Positions 9,368 to 19,360 of a stretch of DNA of 47,308 nucleotides are shown here, one piece after another. The notes under the pieces are model-generated. The model had not been told where the DNA came from. It was given only the letters and a program-made list of their open reading frames with translations, and made no database searches. Both the position numbers and the translations under genes were made by a program. Source of the stretch: an uncultured Desulfuromonadales bacterium (GTDB lineage Bacteria; Desulfobacterota; Desulfuromonadia; Desulfuromonadales; Geopsychrobacteraceae); the NCBI GenBank assembly GCA_945787295.1, contig CALZHQ010000018.1, positions 1 to 47,308 of the forward strand, read 5' to 3'. How positions within the stretch are numbered: the stretch's first letter is position 1; every line of letters starts with the position of its first letter.

Positions 9368-10558
9368 ATGTCTATTTTACGCATCCACCGTTATATCTTC
9401 AAAGAAGTCAGCATACCGGTGCTTTTAAGCATGTTGATTTTCACCTTTGTCCTGCTGATGGGACGAATTCCCAAGTTCATAGAACTGGTTGTCAGCAAAG
9501 GTGTTCCGGCGCTAGAAATTTTACAGCTATTCTGTTTTCTGCTGCCGACCTTTTTCAGCATTACCGTCCCCCTCTCATTTTTGCTCGGCATTCTGCTCGC
9601 TTTTGGGCGACTCTCGGCCGACAGTGAATTTATAGCCCTTAAGGCGTCAGGGGTCAGCCTTTATTCGTTGCTCAAACCGGTCTTGGTGATGGCCGTCTGT
9701 ATTTCCCTGCTGACCGCCGGACTGACAATCATTATTGAACCGAAGGCCAAAACTGCCTTTCGCAGCAAAATATTTCAGATCGCCTCCAGCCGCGCCAGTA
9801 TCGGTATCCGGCCGGGAATTTTCAATGACGATTTTGACGGACTGGTTCTCTATGCCCGCGGCATGGACGATCGCCAAGGTATCATGCAGGGTGTTTTCAT
9901 TTCTGACGAGCGGGAAGGTGAAACTCCGGCGACCATTATTGCCAAGCAGGGCCGTTTTATCCCCGATTCCGACAACTTCAGCCTAACCTTGAGACTGAGC
10001 AATGGCAGCATTCATCGACGGCCGACCACTGAAAAGAAAGCGACCTACCAGATTATCGGTTTCAGCAACTATGATATCAACCTTGACATCAATAAGCAGC
10101 TGGCTTCTGACGAGCAGCGCCATCGTTCCCGCGGTGAGCTTTCCTGGTCTGAGCTGGATCAGGCCGCTGCGGAAACGACCAACGAACGGGCCAAGTATCG
10201 CTTCCTGACGGCTAAACACAAAAGACTCGCCATTGCCTTTGCGCCGTTTGTATTCGCTCTGGTCGGTGTCCCCTTGGGTCTACAGTCAAATCGTTCCGGC
10301 AAGGGCGCTGGTTTCTCATTGGCACTGGCCATCTCACTAACCTACTACCTGCTGCTCAGCCTCGCTCGTACCTTGGCAGGAAAAGGCGTGATTCCGCCAG
10401 CTATTGCCCTGTGGCTGCCAAACTGCTGCTTTCTCCTCGGTGGCGGCTATTTTCTGCATCGCACCGCGATTGAAAAACCTATGCCCTTTCTCAGCTGGCC
10501 GGCACAACTTATCATCAAGGTTAAAAACTTCCGGGTGTCGAAAGGGAAACGGTCATGA
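9368..10558 (+). CDS. lptF: LPS export permease LptF
   Basis: LptF pairs with LptG as the transmembrane part of the LptB2FG ABC transporter that extracts LPS from the inner membrane. The 396-residue product has the YjgP/YjgQ layout: an N-terminal helix after MSILRIHRYIFKEV, two more helices around residues 50-120, a large periplasmic jellyroll domain (about 135-270), and three C-terminal helices. The family segment AIAFAPFVFALVGVPLGLQS is present. Its stop overlaps the lptG start (ATGA). It is divergent from rpsB. Confidence 0.92.
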   Translation: MSILRIHRYIFKEVSIPVLLSMLIFTFVLLMGRIPKFIELVVSKGVPALEILQLFCFLLPTFFSITVPLSFLLGILLAFGRLSADSEFIALKASGVSLYSLLKPVLVMAVCISLLTAGLTIIIEPKAKTAFRSKIFQIASSRASIGIRPGIFNDDFDGLVLYARGMDDRQGIMQGVFISDEREGETPATIIAKQGRFIPDSDNFSLTLRLSNGSIHRRPTTEKKATYQIIGFSNYDINLDINKQLASDEQRHRSRGELSWSELDQAAAETTNERAKYRFLTAKHKRLAIAFAPFVFALVGVPLGLQSNRSGKGAGFSLALAISLTYYLLLSLARTLAGKGVIPPAIALWLPNCCFLLGGGYFLHRTAIEKPMPFLSWPAQLIIKVKNFRVSKGKRS

Positions 10559-11637
10559 CCATACTCAACCGTTTCCTGCTGCAACATTTCTCGCGCATTC
10601 TGTTATTGAGTGTCGGAGCATTTATCAGTATTTACCTGCTGATCGATTTCTTTGAAAAGATCAGCGATTTCATCGACCATAAAGCTTCCGCAGCAGACTA
10701 TCTCAGCTACCTGCTTAATAGCATTCCCTTTATATTTGTGCAGATTTTGCCACTGGCAATCCTGATGACAGTCGTGCTCACCCTCGGTACCCTCGGACGC
10801 ACGAATGAAGTCACAGCAATGCGCGCGTGCGGGGTCAGTCTCTGGAAAATAGTCCGACCGTTCATGCTGCTGGCACTCGGACTCTCGCTGTTGCTGCTCA
10901 GCCTCAACGAATTCATAGTTCCGCTCAACGCCAAAGCTCTCAATGACCTGCTGGAAGTCAAACTCCAGGGAAAACAACAGCTGACCATGAGCCGCGATGA
11001 GATCTGGTATCGGGATGCTGGACGGATCGTTAATGTCATTTTGGCTGATTGGGCTAAACAGGAATTACACGGGGTGACAATTTTTGAAATTGACGACAAC
11101 TCCAGAATTCAACAGCGCCTGGAAATCCCACGGCTCCGCTATCTTGATGGCCTCTGGGTCGCAAGCGAACAGACGGTTCGGACATTCGACCCTCGGAGCG
11201 GAGACCTGCTGCGCAGCGATAAACAATTTAACGTCACCCTGGATACCGGACGCAGTCCGGAGGATTTCGCGCACACCGAAAAGCGCAACGATGAACTGAA
11301 CTACTGGCAACTATCGCGCATGGTTCACAAACTTGAACAGGAAGGCTTTGACGCAACCCGCCAGCGGGTCGACATGCACAATCGCCTGGCGGCGCCTTTC
11401 ACCTGTTTGATTATGGCCTTTCTGGGTGTGCCCTTCGCTCTGCAGCGTGGCCGCAACAGCAATATCGCCCTGGGCATCGGCTTGAGCCTGGGGATTGGCG
11501 TCACCTACTTCATCCTGCAATCTTTGATCACCGCCTTCGGTTATTCCGGCGCCTTGCCGCCTGTTCTTGCGGCCTGGACAAGCAATATTCTCTTCCTGAT
11601 GTTAGGGGTTTGGATGCTACTGAGTGTCAAAGAGTAA
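10555..11637 (+). CDS. lptG: LPS export permease LptG
   Basis: This is the second membrane subunit of the LPS extractor. The 360-residue product has an N-terminal membrane helix after MTILNRFLLQHFSR, helices near residues 55-125, a periplasmic beta-jellyroll (about 130-260) and three C-terminal helices, including APFTCLIMAFLGVPFALQRG, the same signature as in LptF. The four-base overlap with lptF suggests translational coupling, as expected for a heterodimer. The lptB, lptA and lptC genes are not in the window. Confidence 0.92.
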   Translation: MTILNRFLLQHFSRILLLSVGAFISIYLLIDFFEKISDFIDHKASAADYLSYLLNSIPFIFVQILPLAILMTVVLTLGTLGRTNEVTAMRACGVSLWKIVRPFMLLALGLSLLLLSLNEFIVPLNAKALNDLLEVKLQGKQQLTMSRDEIWYRDAGRIVNVILADWAKQELHGVTIFEIDDNSRIQQRLEIPRLRYLDGLWVASEQTVRTFDPRSGDLLRSDKQFNVTLDTGRSPEDFAHTEKRNDELNYWQLSRMVHKLEQEGFDATRQRVDMHNRLAAPFTCLIMAFLGVPFALQRGRNSNIALGIGLSLGIGVTYFILQSLITAFGYSGALPPVLAAWTSNILFLMLGVWMLLSVKE

Positions 11638-11640
11638 TGC

Positions 11641-11678
11641 AAAAAAAGGCCCGGTCAGTTTGTGCTGACCGGGCCTTT
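11641..11678 (-). terminator. Strong intrinsic terminator for ahcY, at the convergent end with lptG
   Basis: A 14-bp stem (11645-11658 with 11665-11678) with a 6-base loop is followed on the minus strand by seven T. On the plus strand it is followed by a weaker AT-rich stretch, so it may also stop lptFG transcription. Confidence 0.88.
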
Positions 11679-11706
11679 GAATACATATTATTTAATCTAA
11701 AGCTTT

Positions 11707-13137
11707 TTAATAACGATAGGTGTCTGGCTTATAAGGTCCACCGACCGGAATACCAAGATACTTCGACTGATCTTCGGTCAGGACCGTCAGCTTCGCACCC
11801 AGCTTATCGAGGTGCAAACGGGCGACCTTCTCATCCAGCTGCTTCGGCAGTACGTAAACCTTGTTTTCATACGTTTCAGCATTCTGGAACAGTTCAATCT
11901 GTGCCATCACCTGATTGGTGAAAGAGTTCGACATGACAAAGCTCGGATGTCCGGTCGCGCAGCCGAGGTTGAGCAGACGACCTTCGGCGAGTACGATCAC
12001 ACCATGACCATCCTCAAATTCCCAGCGGTCGACCTGCGGCTTGATGTTCTGCCGCTTGACAGTAGCGTCCTTTTCAATCGCCGCCATCTCGATTTCATTG
12101 TCGAAATGACCGATATTGCCGACGATCGCGTTGTTCTTCATCTGGCGCATCTGTTCCAGGGTGATGACATCCTTGTTGCCGGTGGTGGTGATGTAGATAT
12201 CGGCGTAATCGAGAACATCTTCGACCCGCTTGACTTCGTAACCTTCCATTAACGCCTGCAGGGCACAGATCGGATCGATCTCGGTGACGATCACCCGGGC
12301 CCCTTGACCACGCAGCGACTGACAACAGCCCTTGCCGACATCGCCGTATCCGCAGACCACAGCGACCTTGCCGGAGATCATCACGTCGGTGGCACGCATG
12401 ATGCCATCAACCAATGAATGACGGCAGCCGTAGACGTTGTCAAACTTGCTCTTGGTGACCGCATCGTTGACGTTCATTGCCGGAAACAACAGGCTGCCCT
12501 CTTCTTCCATCTGATAAAGACGGTGCACGCCGGTGGTGGTCTCCTCGGTGACGCCTTTGATCGAGGCGGCTGTCTTGATCCACTTTTGCGCGTCGGCAAC
12601 AATCGATTTTTCCAATTGATTGACCAACTCTCGCCAATCCTCTGGGTCATCCTCGCTGACGTTCGGCACCGCATCCTTTGACCACTCGTTGCCCTTGAGG
12701 ACAAACATGGTCGCATCGCCACCATCGTCGAGAATCATATTCGGCAGGTCCCCGTCGGGCCAGCTCAGGGCCTGTTCGGTGCACCACCAGTATTCTTCGA
12801 GGCTTTCCCCCTTCCAGGCGTAAACCGGGATCCCTTGCGGAGTGTCGACAGAACCCTCCGGGCCAACGGCGATGGCAGCGGCCGCGTGATCCTGGGTTGA
12901 AAAGATATTACAGGAACACCAGCGAACCTTGGCACCCAGATCGACCAGGGTTTCGATCAATACGGCCGTCTGGATGGTCATGTGCAGCGAGCCGGAAATC
13001 CGTGCCCCCTCGAGCGGCTTTTGACCAGCATACTCTTCACGTAATGCCATCAAGCCCGGCATCTCTTCCTGGGCCAGAATAATCTCTTTACGGCCCCATT
13101 CGGCCAGGGCAAGATCCTTTACTTTGAAATCGTTCAC
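11707..13137 (-). CDS. ahcY: Adenosylhomocysteinase
   Basis: AhcY hydrolyses S-adenosylhomocysteine to adenosine and homocysteine using bound NAD+, clearing the product inhibitor of methyltransferases. The 476-residue product has [16 protein letters not shown], the substrate motif around [14 protein letters not shown], the NAD-binding GYGDVGKGC and the C-terminal lid ending PDTYRY. It is the long bacterial form with the extra segment near residues 150-190. The start is GTG at 13137 with AGGAGA about 8 bases upstream. It appears to be a single-gene unit; no SAH-riboswitch-like GC-rich leader is present in the 88-base upstream gap. Confidence 0.97.
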   Translation of the reverse strand: MNDFKVKDLALAEWGRKEIILAQEEMPGLMALREEYAGQKPLEGARISGSLHMTIQTAVLIETLVDLGAKVRWCSCNIFSTQDHAAAAIAVGPEGSVDTPQGIPVYAWKGESLEEYWWCTEQALSWPDGDLPNMILDDGGDATMFVLKGNEWSKDAVPNVSEDDPEDWRELVNQLEKSIVADAQKWIKTAASIKGVTEETTTGVHRLYQMEEEGSLLFPAMNVNDAVTKSKFDNVYGCRHSLVDGIMRATDVMISGKVAVVCGYGDVGKGCCQSLRGQGARVIVTEIDPICALQALMEGYEVKRVEDVLDYADIYITTTGNKDVITLEQMRQMKNNAIVGNIGHFDNEIEMAAIEKDATVKRQNIKPQVDRWEFEDGHGVIVLAEGRLLNLGCATGHPSFVMSNSFTNQVMAQIELFQNAETYENKVYVLPKQLDEKVARLHLDKLGAKLTVLTEDQSKYLGIPVGGPYKPDTYRY

Positions 13138-13225
13138 CTGAACTATCTCCTTTAATATTGTTTAACAGGTATTATCAAGAATGCTTTGTTTATCACAGTT
13201 GGCAAACTGAAACAAGTTGACTTGC

Positions 13226-14290
13226 TCAAGCAGCCCGTTCTTTCCATTTCAGCCAGATATCGGTCAGTTCAAACCAGAGGCGCAGCAGAATGGTTGCAGC
13301 AATCCGGCCCGGAAGATGGCTGGTAAGCAGATCGTAAAGCGGTTCGAATAGACGTGTAAGAGCCATCTGACCCTGACCGACCGGGACGCCCTGGCGAAAT
13401 GCTCCACGGGCATCGAGCGCAAAAGTCAGCTGCCAGGCATGACGCTGAACATAACAACCACTTAGCCACCAGATTCTCCAGGCAGGCCTGCGCCCCATTC
13501 TGAACATCAGGCTACGAATCAAGTGAAAGAAAGGCCGGATCTGTAACCTGTCGGTTTCCGCTTGCTGGCGATAGAGCTCAGGAGCAGCAACAAAAAACTG
13601 CTGCCAGCCGATGCTGCGAAAACACATGATCAAAGCACCGAGCAATTGCCGTTGCCAGAGACCTTCTGTCTCGAAGCGGCGTGCCGAAGTGCTGATTTCT
13701 GCCGGGAGCAGTTTCCATTGGCCAGCATTCCGGAGGCGCTCAGCGAAGTCGGTATCCTCCATAACCATTAAATCTTCCCGAAAGCCCCCGAGTTGCTGAA
13801 AAAAATCGCACCGCAACAGAAACCCTTGATCGCCGTGAATCGTTTCCGGCCGGCCAAGCCTCGCCTTCCATTCATAATAGTAGTAACCAACCGAAGGGGA
13901 CTGCTCCGCCCGCCTGAATTTTAAAGCATAGTGCCCGGCAAGTTTTTGACTGCCGGTCTGCTGCAAGGTATCCAAGCCTTTGCGCAGCGACAAGGGATCT
14001 TCGAAACGACTGTCTGCATGCAGAAACAATATCCAGTCGGTATCGGCCTGTTGTGCGCCAAGGTTCATCTGCCTGCCACGCCCACGCGGAGCGGTCATGA
14101 CAGCAGCCTGTAAACCGGTTTTTTCCAAATTGTTTAGTAACCACTCGGGGGAGCCGTCTGCTGAACCGCCATCGACAAACAGCACCTTAAAATCGACCTG
14201 TCGCTGACGCTGTAAATCGGTCAGCAAATCGCTTAATTGAGCAGATTCGTTAAGAATCGGCAGCACAATGCTCAGCTCAGCTTGGTTCAT
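13226..14290 (-). CDS. Family 2 glycosyltransferase, TIGR04283-like
   Basis: The N-terminal 220 residues are a GT-A domain: LSIVLPILNES at residues 6-16, FVDGGSADGS (first Asp motif), LFLHADSRFEDP (the DxD-like metal site), then GDQGFLLRCDFFQQLGGF and the MEDTDFAERLR segment that often supplies the catalytic base. This order matches the TIGR04283 group, which databases link to arsenosugar or selenium-domain contexts. The last about 130 residues are extra, with hydrophobic stretches that may sit on the membrane. There are no arsenic or radical-SAM genes nearby, so substrate is unknown. It reads away from eno and toward ahcY. Confidence 0.8.
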   Translation of the reverse strand: MNQAELSIVLPILNESAQLSDLLTDLQRQRQVDFKVLFVDGGSADGSPEWLLNNLEKTGLQAAVMTAPRGRGRQMNLGAQQADTDWILFLHADSRFEDPLSLRKGLDTLQQTGSQKLAGHYALKFRRAEQSPSVGYYYYEWKARLGRPETIHGDQGFLLRCDFFQQLGGFREDLMVMEDTDFAERLRNAGQWKLLPAEISTSARRFETEGLWQRQLLGALIMCFRSIGWQQFFVAAPELYRQQAETDRLQIRPFFHLIRSLMFRMGRRPAWRIWWLSGCYVQRHAWQLTFALDARGAFRQGVPVGQGQMALTRLFEPLYDLLTSHLPGRIAATILLRLWFELTDIWLKWKERAA

Positions 14291-14325
14291 GTCGAGAGTA
14301 TTCTTGGAAAAGGGGAAAAAACGGC

Positions 14326-14353
14326 TTCACTTCATACCGGCCTGTGATATAAA
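14326..14353 (+). promoter_or_regulatory. Candidate sigma70 promoter of eno
   Basis: TTCACT (14326-14331) and TATAAA (14348-14353) are spaced by 16 bases, with 4/6 and 5/6 matches to consensus. It would start transcription near 14360 and give an 80-base leader before the eno ATG. Confidence 0.5.
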
Positions 14354-14421
14354 TAGTCCCTGTTTTTACGCATCCAGTTCTGACGCGGGTCCATGTCAGG
14401 ACGATAACCTGTTAACCATGA

Positions 14422-15726
<1,305 letters not shown>

Positions 15727-15744
15727 TCGATCGAGTAGACAAGC

Positions 15745-15782
15745 AAAAAGAGCCTGTGACAGGGATGTCGCAGGCTCTTTTT
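15745..15782. terminator. Bidirectional intrinsic terminator between eno and the membrane winged-helix-like gene
   Basis: A 17-bp inverted repeat (15745-15761 with 15766-15782, one G-U pair) has GGGA as loop. It ends in T5 on the plus strand and in T5 on the minus strand, so it serves both convergent genes. Confidence 0.88.
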
Positions 15783-15800
15783 ATTAGCATTCGAAATTGA

Positions 15801-16226
15801 TCAGGCTGGGTAGAGCAGATAGCTGCTGCCCTTCTTTTCTCTCTTAAGCTTGCCACTATCAGCCAGATCTTTCAGCTGTTGTTGCAACTGTTTTTTGCTG
15901 ATATCAGCAAAGCTGCTGTACAACTCAGTCTGCTTGACTCCGGGCAGATTCTCGATCGCGGCCAGGATTTCATCTTCAAGACTTAAAGACGCATCCACTA
16001 CCGGAACAGCTTTTGCGGTCATTTTATCGACCTCAGGGGTTACAATCTCGCTGTCGGACACCTCCTCCTGGACCGGTTTCGGAATCGGAACGGGGGCAGC
16101 AGCGACCTCAGCAGAGACTTTCCCCGCCTCCTGCTCGGCACGAATTTCCCGCTCGATATCCATCATCTTCTGATAAAAGTAGAATCCCGCTCCGGCAAGC
16201 AATAACAGTAAAATAAACCAAAACAT
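15801..16226 (-). CDS. Membrane-anchored protein with a C-terminal winged-helix-like domain
   Basis: The 141-residue product has one N-terminal membrane helix (residues 2-17, Leu/Ala/Gly-rich), a charged and Pro/Val-rich linker (about 20-80), and a C-terminal 60-residue domain with helix-turn-helix-like spacing: EDEILAAIENLPGVKQTELYSSF, then ISKKQLQQQLKDLADSGKLKREKKG, then a short strand pair. The last part resembles wHTH domains, but no family is certain. The ATG directly abuts the stop of the zinc-finger gene upstream, so the two are probably translated together. A cytoplasmic DNA- or protein-binding domain tethered to the inner membrane is the likely topology. Confidence 0.7.
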   Translation of the reverse strand: MFWFILLLLLAGAGFYFYQKMMDIEREIRAEQEAGKVSAEVAAAPVPIPKPVQEEVSDSEIVTPEVDKMTAKAVPVVDASLSLEDEILAAIENLPGVKQTELYSSFADISKKQLQQQLKDLADSGKLKREKKGSSYLLYPA

Positions 16227-16547
16227 TTATACCTCCTGATCAGATGTTTCTTCGTTTTCGGCATGGAACCAGCGGTCGAACCAGGTGCGGTGGTCTTTTT
16301 CCGCCAGAATCTTCAAATCATTCGGTCCGAGCCAAACACCACCGCAGCCGGGGCAGCGGTCGAGTGGCACATCGCGAAAAGTCATCGGTTCAATCATCTC
16401 TCCGCATTTGGGACAACGCCCTTTAGCATATCTTCTGGCAAGGGTTTCTTCTGCATCATGCTTCATATTTTCGATTATTTCCTGCTCCTTCTTATGGAAA
16501 TATTCGTTTTCCAGTGCTTTTTTACGTTCATCCCAGGCATTTGACAT
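16227..16547 (-). CDS. TFIIB-type zinc-finger protein
   Basis: The 106-residue product has a helical, charged N-terminal half and a zinc ribbon with CPKC (Cys44 and Cys47 region) and CPGCGGVWL some 20 residues later, the pattern of PF13453 (zf-TFIIB). A W-rich C-terminal segment (WFDRWFHAE) follows. Family members are poorly understood; DNA or RNA binding is possible. A TATAAT-containing promoter lies just upstream and the ATG has GGAGG 5 bases away. It is followed without a gap by the membrane-anchored protein. Confidence 0.82.
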   Translation of the reverse strand: MSNAWDERKKALENEYFHKKEQEIIENMKHDAEETLARRYAKGRCPKCGEMIEPMTFRDVPLDRCPGCGGVWLGPNDLKILAEKDHRTWFDRWFHAENEETSDQEV

Positions 16548-16580
16548 AACAGCCTCCTTAATTGTGGTTACTCTGTCTAA

Positions 16581-16608
16581 ATTATAACTAAGACTGTCAG
16601 TCGAGCAA
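16581..16608 (-). promoter_or_regulatory. Candidate sigma70 promoter of the zinc-finger gene pair
   Basis: A perfect TATAAT (16581-16586, minus strand) is preceded by 16 bases and TTGCTC (3/6). A start near 16574 would give a leader of about 27 bases with GGAGG before the ATG. It suggests the pair is transcribed independently of the Cas6-like gene. Confidence 0.5.
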
Positions 16609-16634
16609 CAGGGGAAGAGTAAAAAAGCTGAGTT

Positions 16635-17588
16635 CTAACAATAAGTTCTCAGACGGTATTGGCCTGAACCGTAAGTTGCGCCTTTACCGGCATTAAATAA
16701 ACTGCCAAGTTGCAGCAGCCCGAGGAGCTCCATTAAAGCGGGGCCCGAGACGTCCAGACTGCCACTCAGCCCGCCTAGGTCCTGGCCCGGCCCTGGTCCG
16801 GCCAGCCGACGCCAGTCCAGCCACTGCATGCTGTTTTCCCCGACAACAACCTGTTGTGCCAGTGCGAGAAGCGGTTTGGGATTTTTGATCACTTCGACTT
16901 CGGCATGCGAAGACAAAATTGAAGAGACGCGCCGCAACACGAACGGAAACAACTCAACAAAGCTGGCTTTGAACAGGGGCTTATTTTTTTGCAGCAGTCG
17001 CAGAGGGCTGATCACTTCAATCTTAAATTGATCTGCAGCCGACAGCTGCCTCTCCAACAACCAATGCAGGTCACTCACCGGTGGCGAAACTGATGCAGAC
17101 ATGGCTTCCGACCAGAGCATCGCTCGCACGCCACTGGCATCTTCCGACTCGACTCCTTCAAGGACAAATTGTCCGCTGCCATGATAAAGACCCTGCTGCC
17201 CGAGTTGTTGCAGCAGAGCAATAAAGGCATCGATATTCTGGACGCCACGGCCGATAAACAAGGCCGGCAAAACAATTCGCTGTTGTGGCTCGATTGCACC
17301 CTTGAGGTCTGGGTCGGGGAAAAGAATGAAGGCGGGGGCCGGTTTTTGCGTCTGTCGCCTGAGCACGGGGTCATCAGATAAAGGAGGTTGCAACAACCTC
17401 TTTAATGCCTTGGTTTGTTCCGTCGTTCTCCAGCCTTCCAGGGTTCGTAACGCCTGGAACAGTTCGCGACGCAATTGCAGCAATCCCAGCTGCGGCAAAT
17501 CGAAATAATCGGTGACCTGCAGGTGAAAGTACAATTTTACATACTCCACCTGTTGCAACTCTTCTGGAAGCGGGGGAAGATAAGGCAT
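16635..17588 (-). CDS. Solitary Cas6-like RAMP-family protein (PF10040-type)
   Basis: The 317-residue product has the layout of the Cas6 group that carries the PF10040 C-terminal domain. This includes a first ferredoxin-like half with RIVLPALFIGRGVQNIDAFI and a GLYHGSGQF loop (residues 104-141), a second half starting FKIEVISPLRLLQKNKPLF (188-206) and a helix FPFVLRRVSSI. It then has QWLDWRRLAGPG (255-266), GGLSGSLDVSG (272-282) and the Gly-rich loop GKGATYGSGQ (301-310). Known relatives cut pre-crRNA. No CRISPR repeat or other cas gene is in the window, so its substrate is unknown. The Cys-rich N-terminal segment common in relatives is missing, and the usual W-x-D-W-x-R-Y-S-x-R-Q is altered. 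It is divergent from tgt. Confidence 0.75.
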   Translation of the reverse strand: MPYLPPLPEELQQVEYVKLYFHLQVTDYFDLPQLGLLQLRRELFQALRTLEGWRTTEQTKALKRLLQPPLSDDPVLRRQTQKPAPAFILFPDPDLKGAIEPQQRIVLPALFIGRGVQNIDAFIALLQQLGQQGLYHGSGQFVLEGVESEDASGVRAMLWSEAMSASVSPPVSDLHWLLERQLSAADQFKIEVISPLRLLQKNKPLFKASFVELFPFVLRRVSSILSSHAEVEVIKNPKPLLALAQQVVVGENSMQWLDWRRLAGPGPGQDLGGLSGSLDVSGPALMELLGLLQLGSLFNAGKGATYGSGQYRLRTYC

Positions 17589-17604
17589 GACAGCTCCGTT
17601 GTGA

Positions 17605-17633
17605 TTGCACCGCGAGCAAGATTCTGTTATAGG
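17605..17633 (+). promoter_or_regulatory. Possible promoter of tgt
   Basis: TTGCAC (17605-17610) and TATAGG (17628-17633) are 17 bases apart, with 3/6 and 4/6 matches. This is weak support; it lies in the only intergenic space upstream of tgt. Confidence 0.33.
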
Positions 17634-17689
17634 TTAGCGCCTTGCTGGAACTCAGCATCTTAAAGTAACCCACAGGGGAGAACAACTGA

Positions 17690-18818
<1,129 letters not shown>

Positions 18819-18820
<2 letters not shown>

Positions 18821-18854
18821 CAGAAAGGGGCCGCAAAACCGGCCCCTTTCTGTT
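18819..18854 (+). terminator. Probable intrinsic terminator of tgt
   Basis: A 14-bp stem (18819-18832 with 18841-18854) with an 8-base loop overlaps the tgt stop. The 3' arm itself is T-rich (TTTCTGTT), but there is no long T-run after it. It could also stop the minus-strand zinc-ribbon gene that converges from 18877. Confidence 0.65.
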
Positions 18855-18876
18855 CCTAGCTCATCCACTCTAACGG

Positions 18877-19098
18877 CTATGGCACAAACTCTATTTTAGA
18901 ACACTGCTCCATGCCACAGTCCTTACAGTTAAAGACCCTGGTATCATGCCACCATGGCTCTGCGCCCCAGTAATTTTCATTCTCGATACAGTTGAGATGT
19001 TCAACGTCATTGAAGTTTTTCTCTACCCCACATTGCGGGCAGTAGAGCCAGATTTTACCATCTGCACAGGCTTGTAAAAATTCTCCCGGGTTCGACAT
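18877..19098 (-). CDS. Small zinc-ribbon-like protein, function unknown
   Basis: The 73-residue product has two Cys pairs, CPQC near residue 20 and CKDC near residue 58, with an additional Cys in between. This pattern fits a zinc ribbon. Trp and aromatic residues cluster in the middle (NYWGAEPWWHD). No family is recognised. It lies 8 bases downstream of the tautomerase gene and is probably on the same transcript. Confidence 0.65.
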   Translation of the reverse strand: MSNPGEFLQACADGKIWLYCPQCGVEKNFNDVEHLNCIENENYWGAEPWWHDTRVFNCKDCGMEQCSKIEFVP

Positions 19099-19106
19099 CA
19101 GAGATC

Positions 19107-19328
19107 CTATTTTTTCGAAATGTTGGCCGTCTTCCCTTCGGCCCGCAACTTCTTGACCGAGCGGCCAGCAATCCCCCAGCTATCAGTTTCAAATTCTTCG
19201 ATCATCACGTGAGTCGATGCCGGATTTTTATCGAGAATCTTGACCATCAGGTCGGTAATCCCTTCGATCAGCTGGGCTTTCTGCTCGTTGGTGGCTCCCT
19301 TGGTGATATTCACTTTTACGTAAGGCAT
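19107..19328 (-). CDS. 4-oxalocrotonate tautomerase family protein
   Basis: After removal of the initiator Met the protein starts with Pro1, the catalytic base of this superfamily: MPYVKVNITKGATNEQKAQL. It is 73 residues, close to the usual 60-80. Beta-alpha-beta spacing, a mid-protein HVMIEEF strand and a SWGIAG turn follow. The ATG at 19328 is chosen because it exposes Pro1; an upstream Met would bury it. The natural substrate is unknown. It is 32 bases after the transglutaminase gene. Confidence 0.88.
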   Translation of the reverse strand: MPYVKVNITKGATNEQKAQLIEGITDLMVKILDKNPASTHVMIEEFETDSWGIAGRSVKKLRAEGKTANISKK

Positions 19329-19360
19329 AATATTTTCTCCCGAAGTCAATTCAATAAAAG

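Noticed and set aside
13138..13225. SAH riboswitch upstream of ahcY
   Set aside because: The 88-base gap is AT-rich and lacks the GC-rich stems and conserved core of that motif.
17589..17689. preQ1 riboswitch upstream of tgt
   Set aside because: No small hairpin followed by the A-rich tail and pairing C-rich loop was found.
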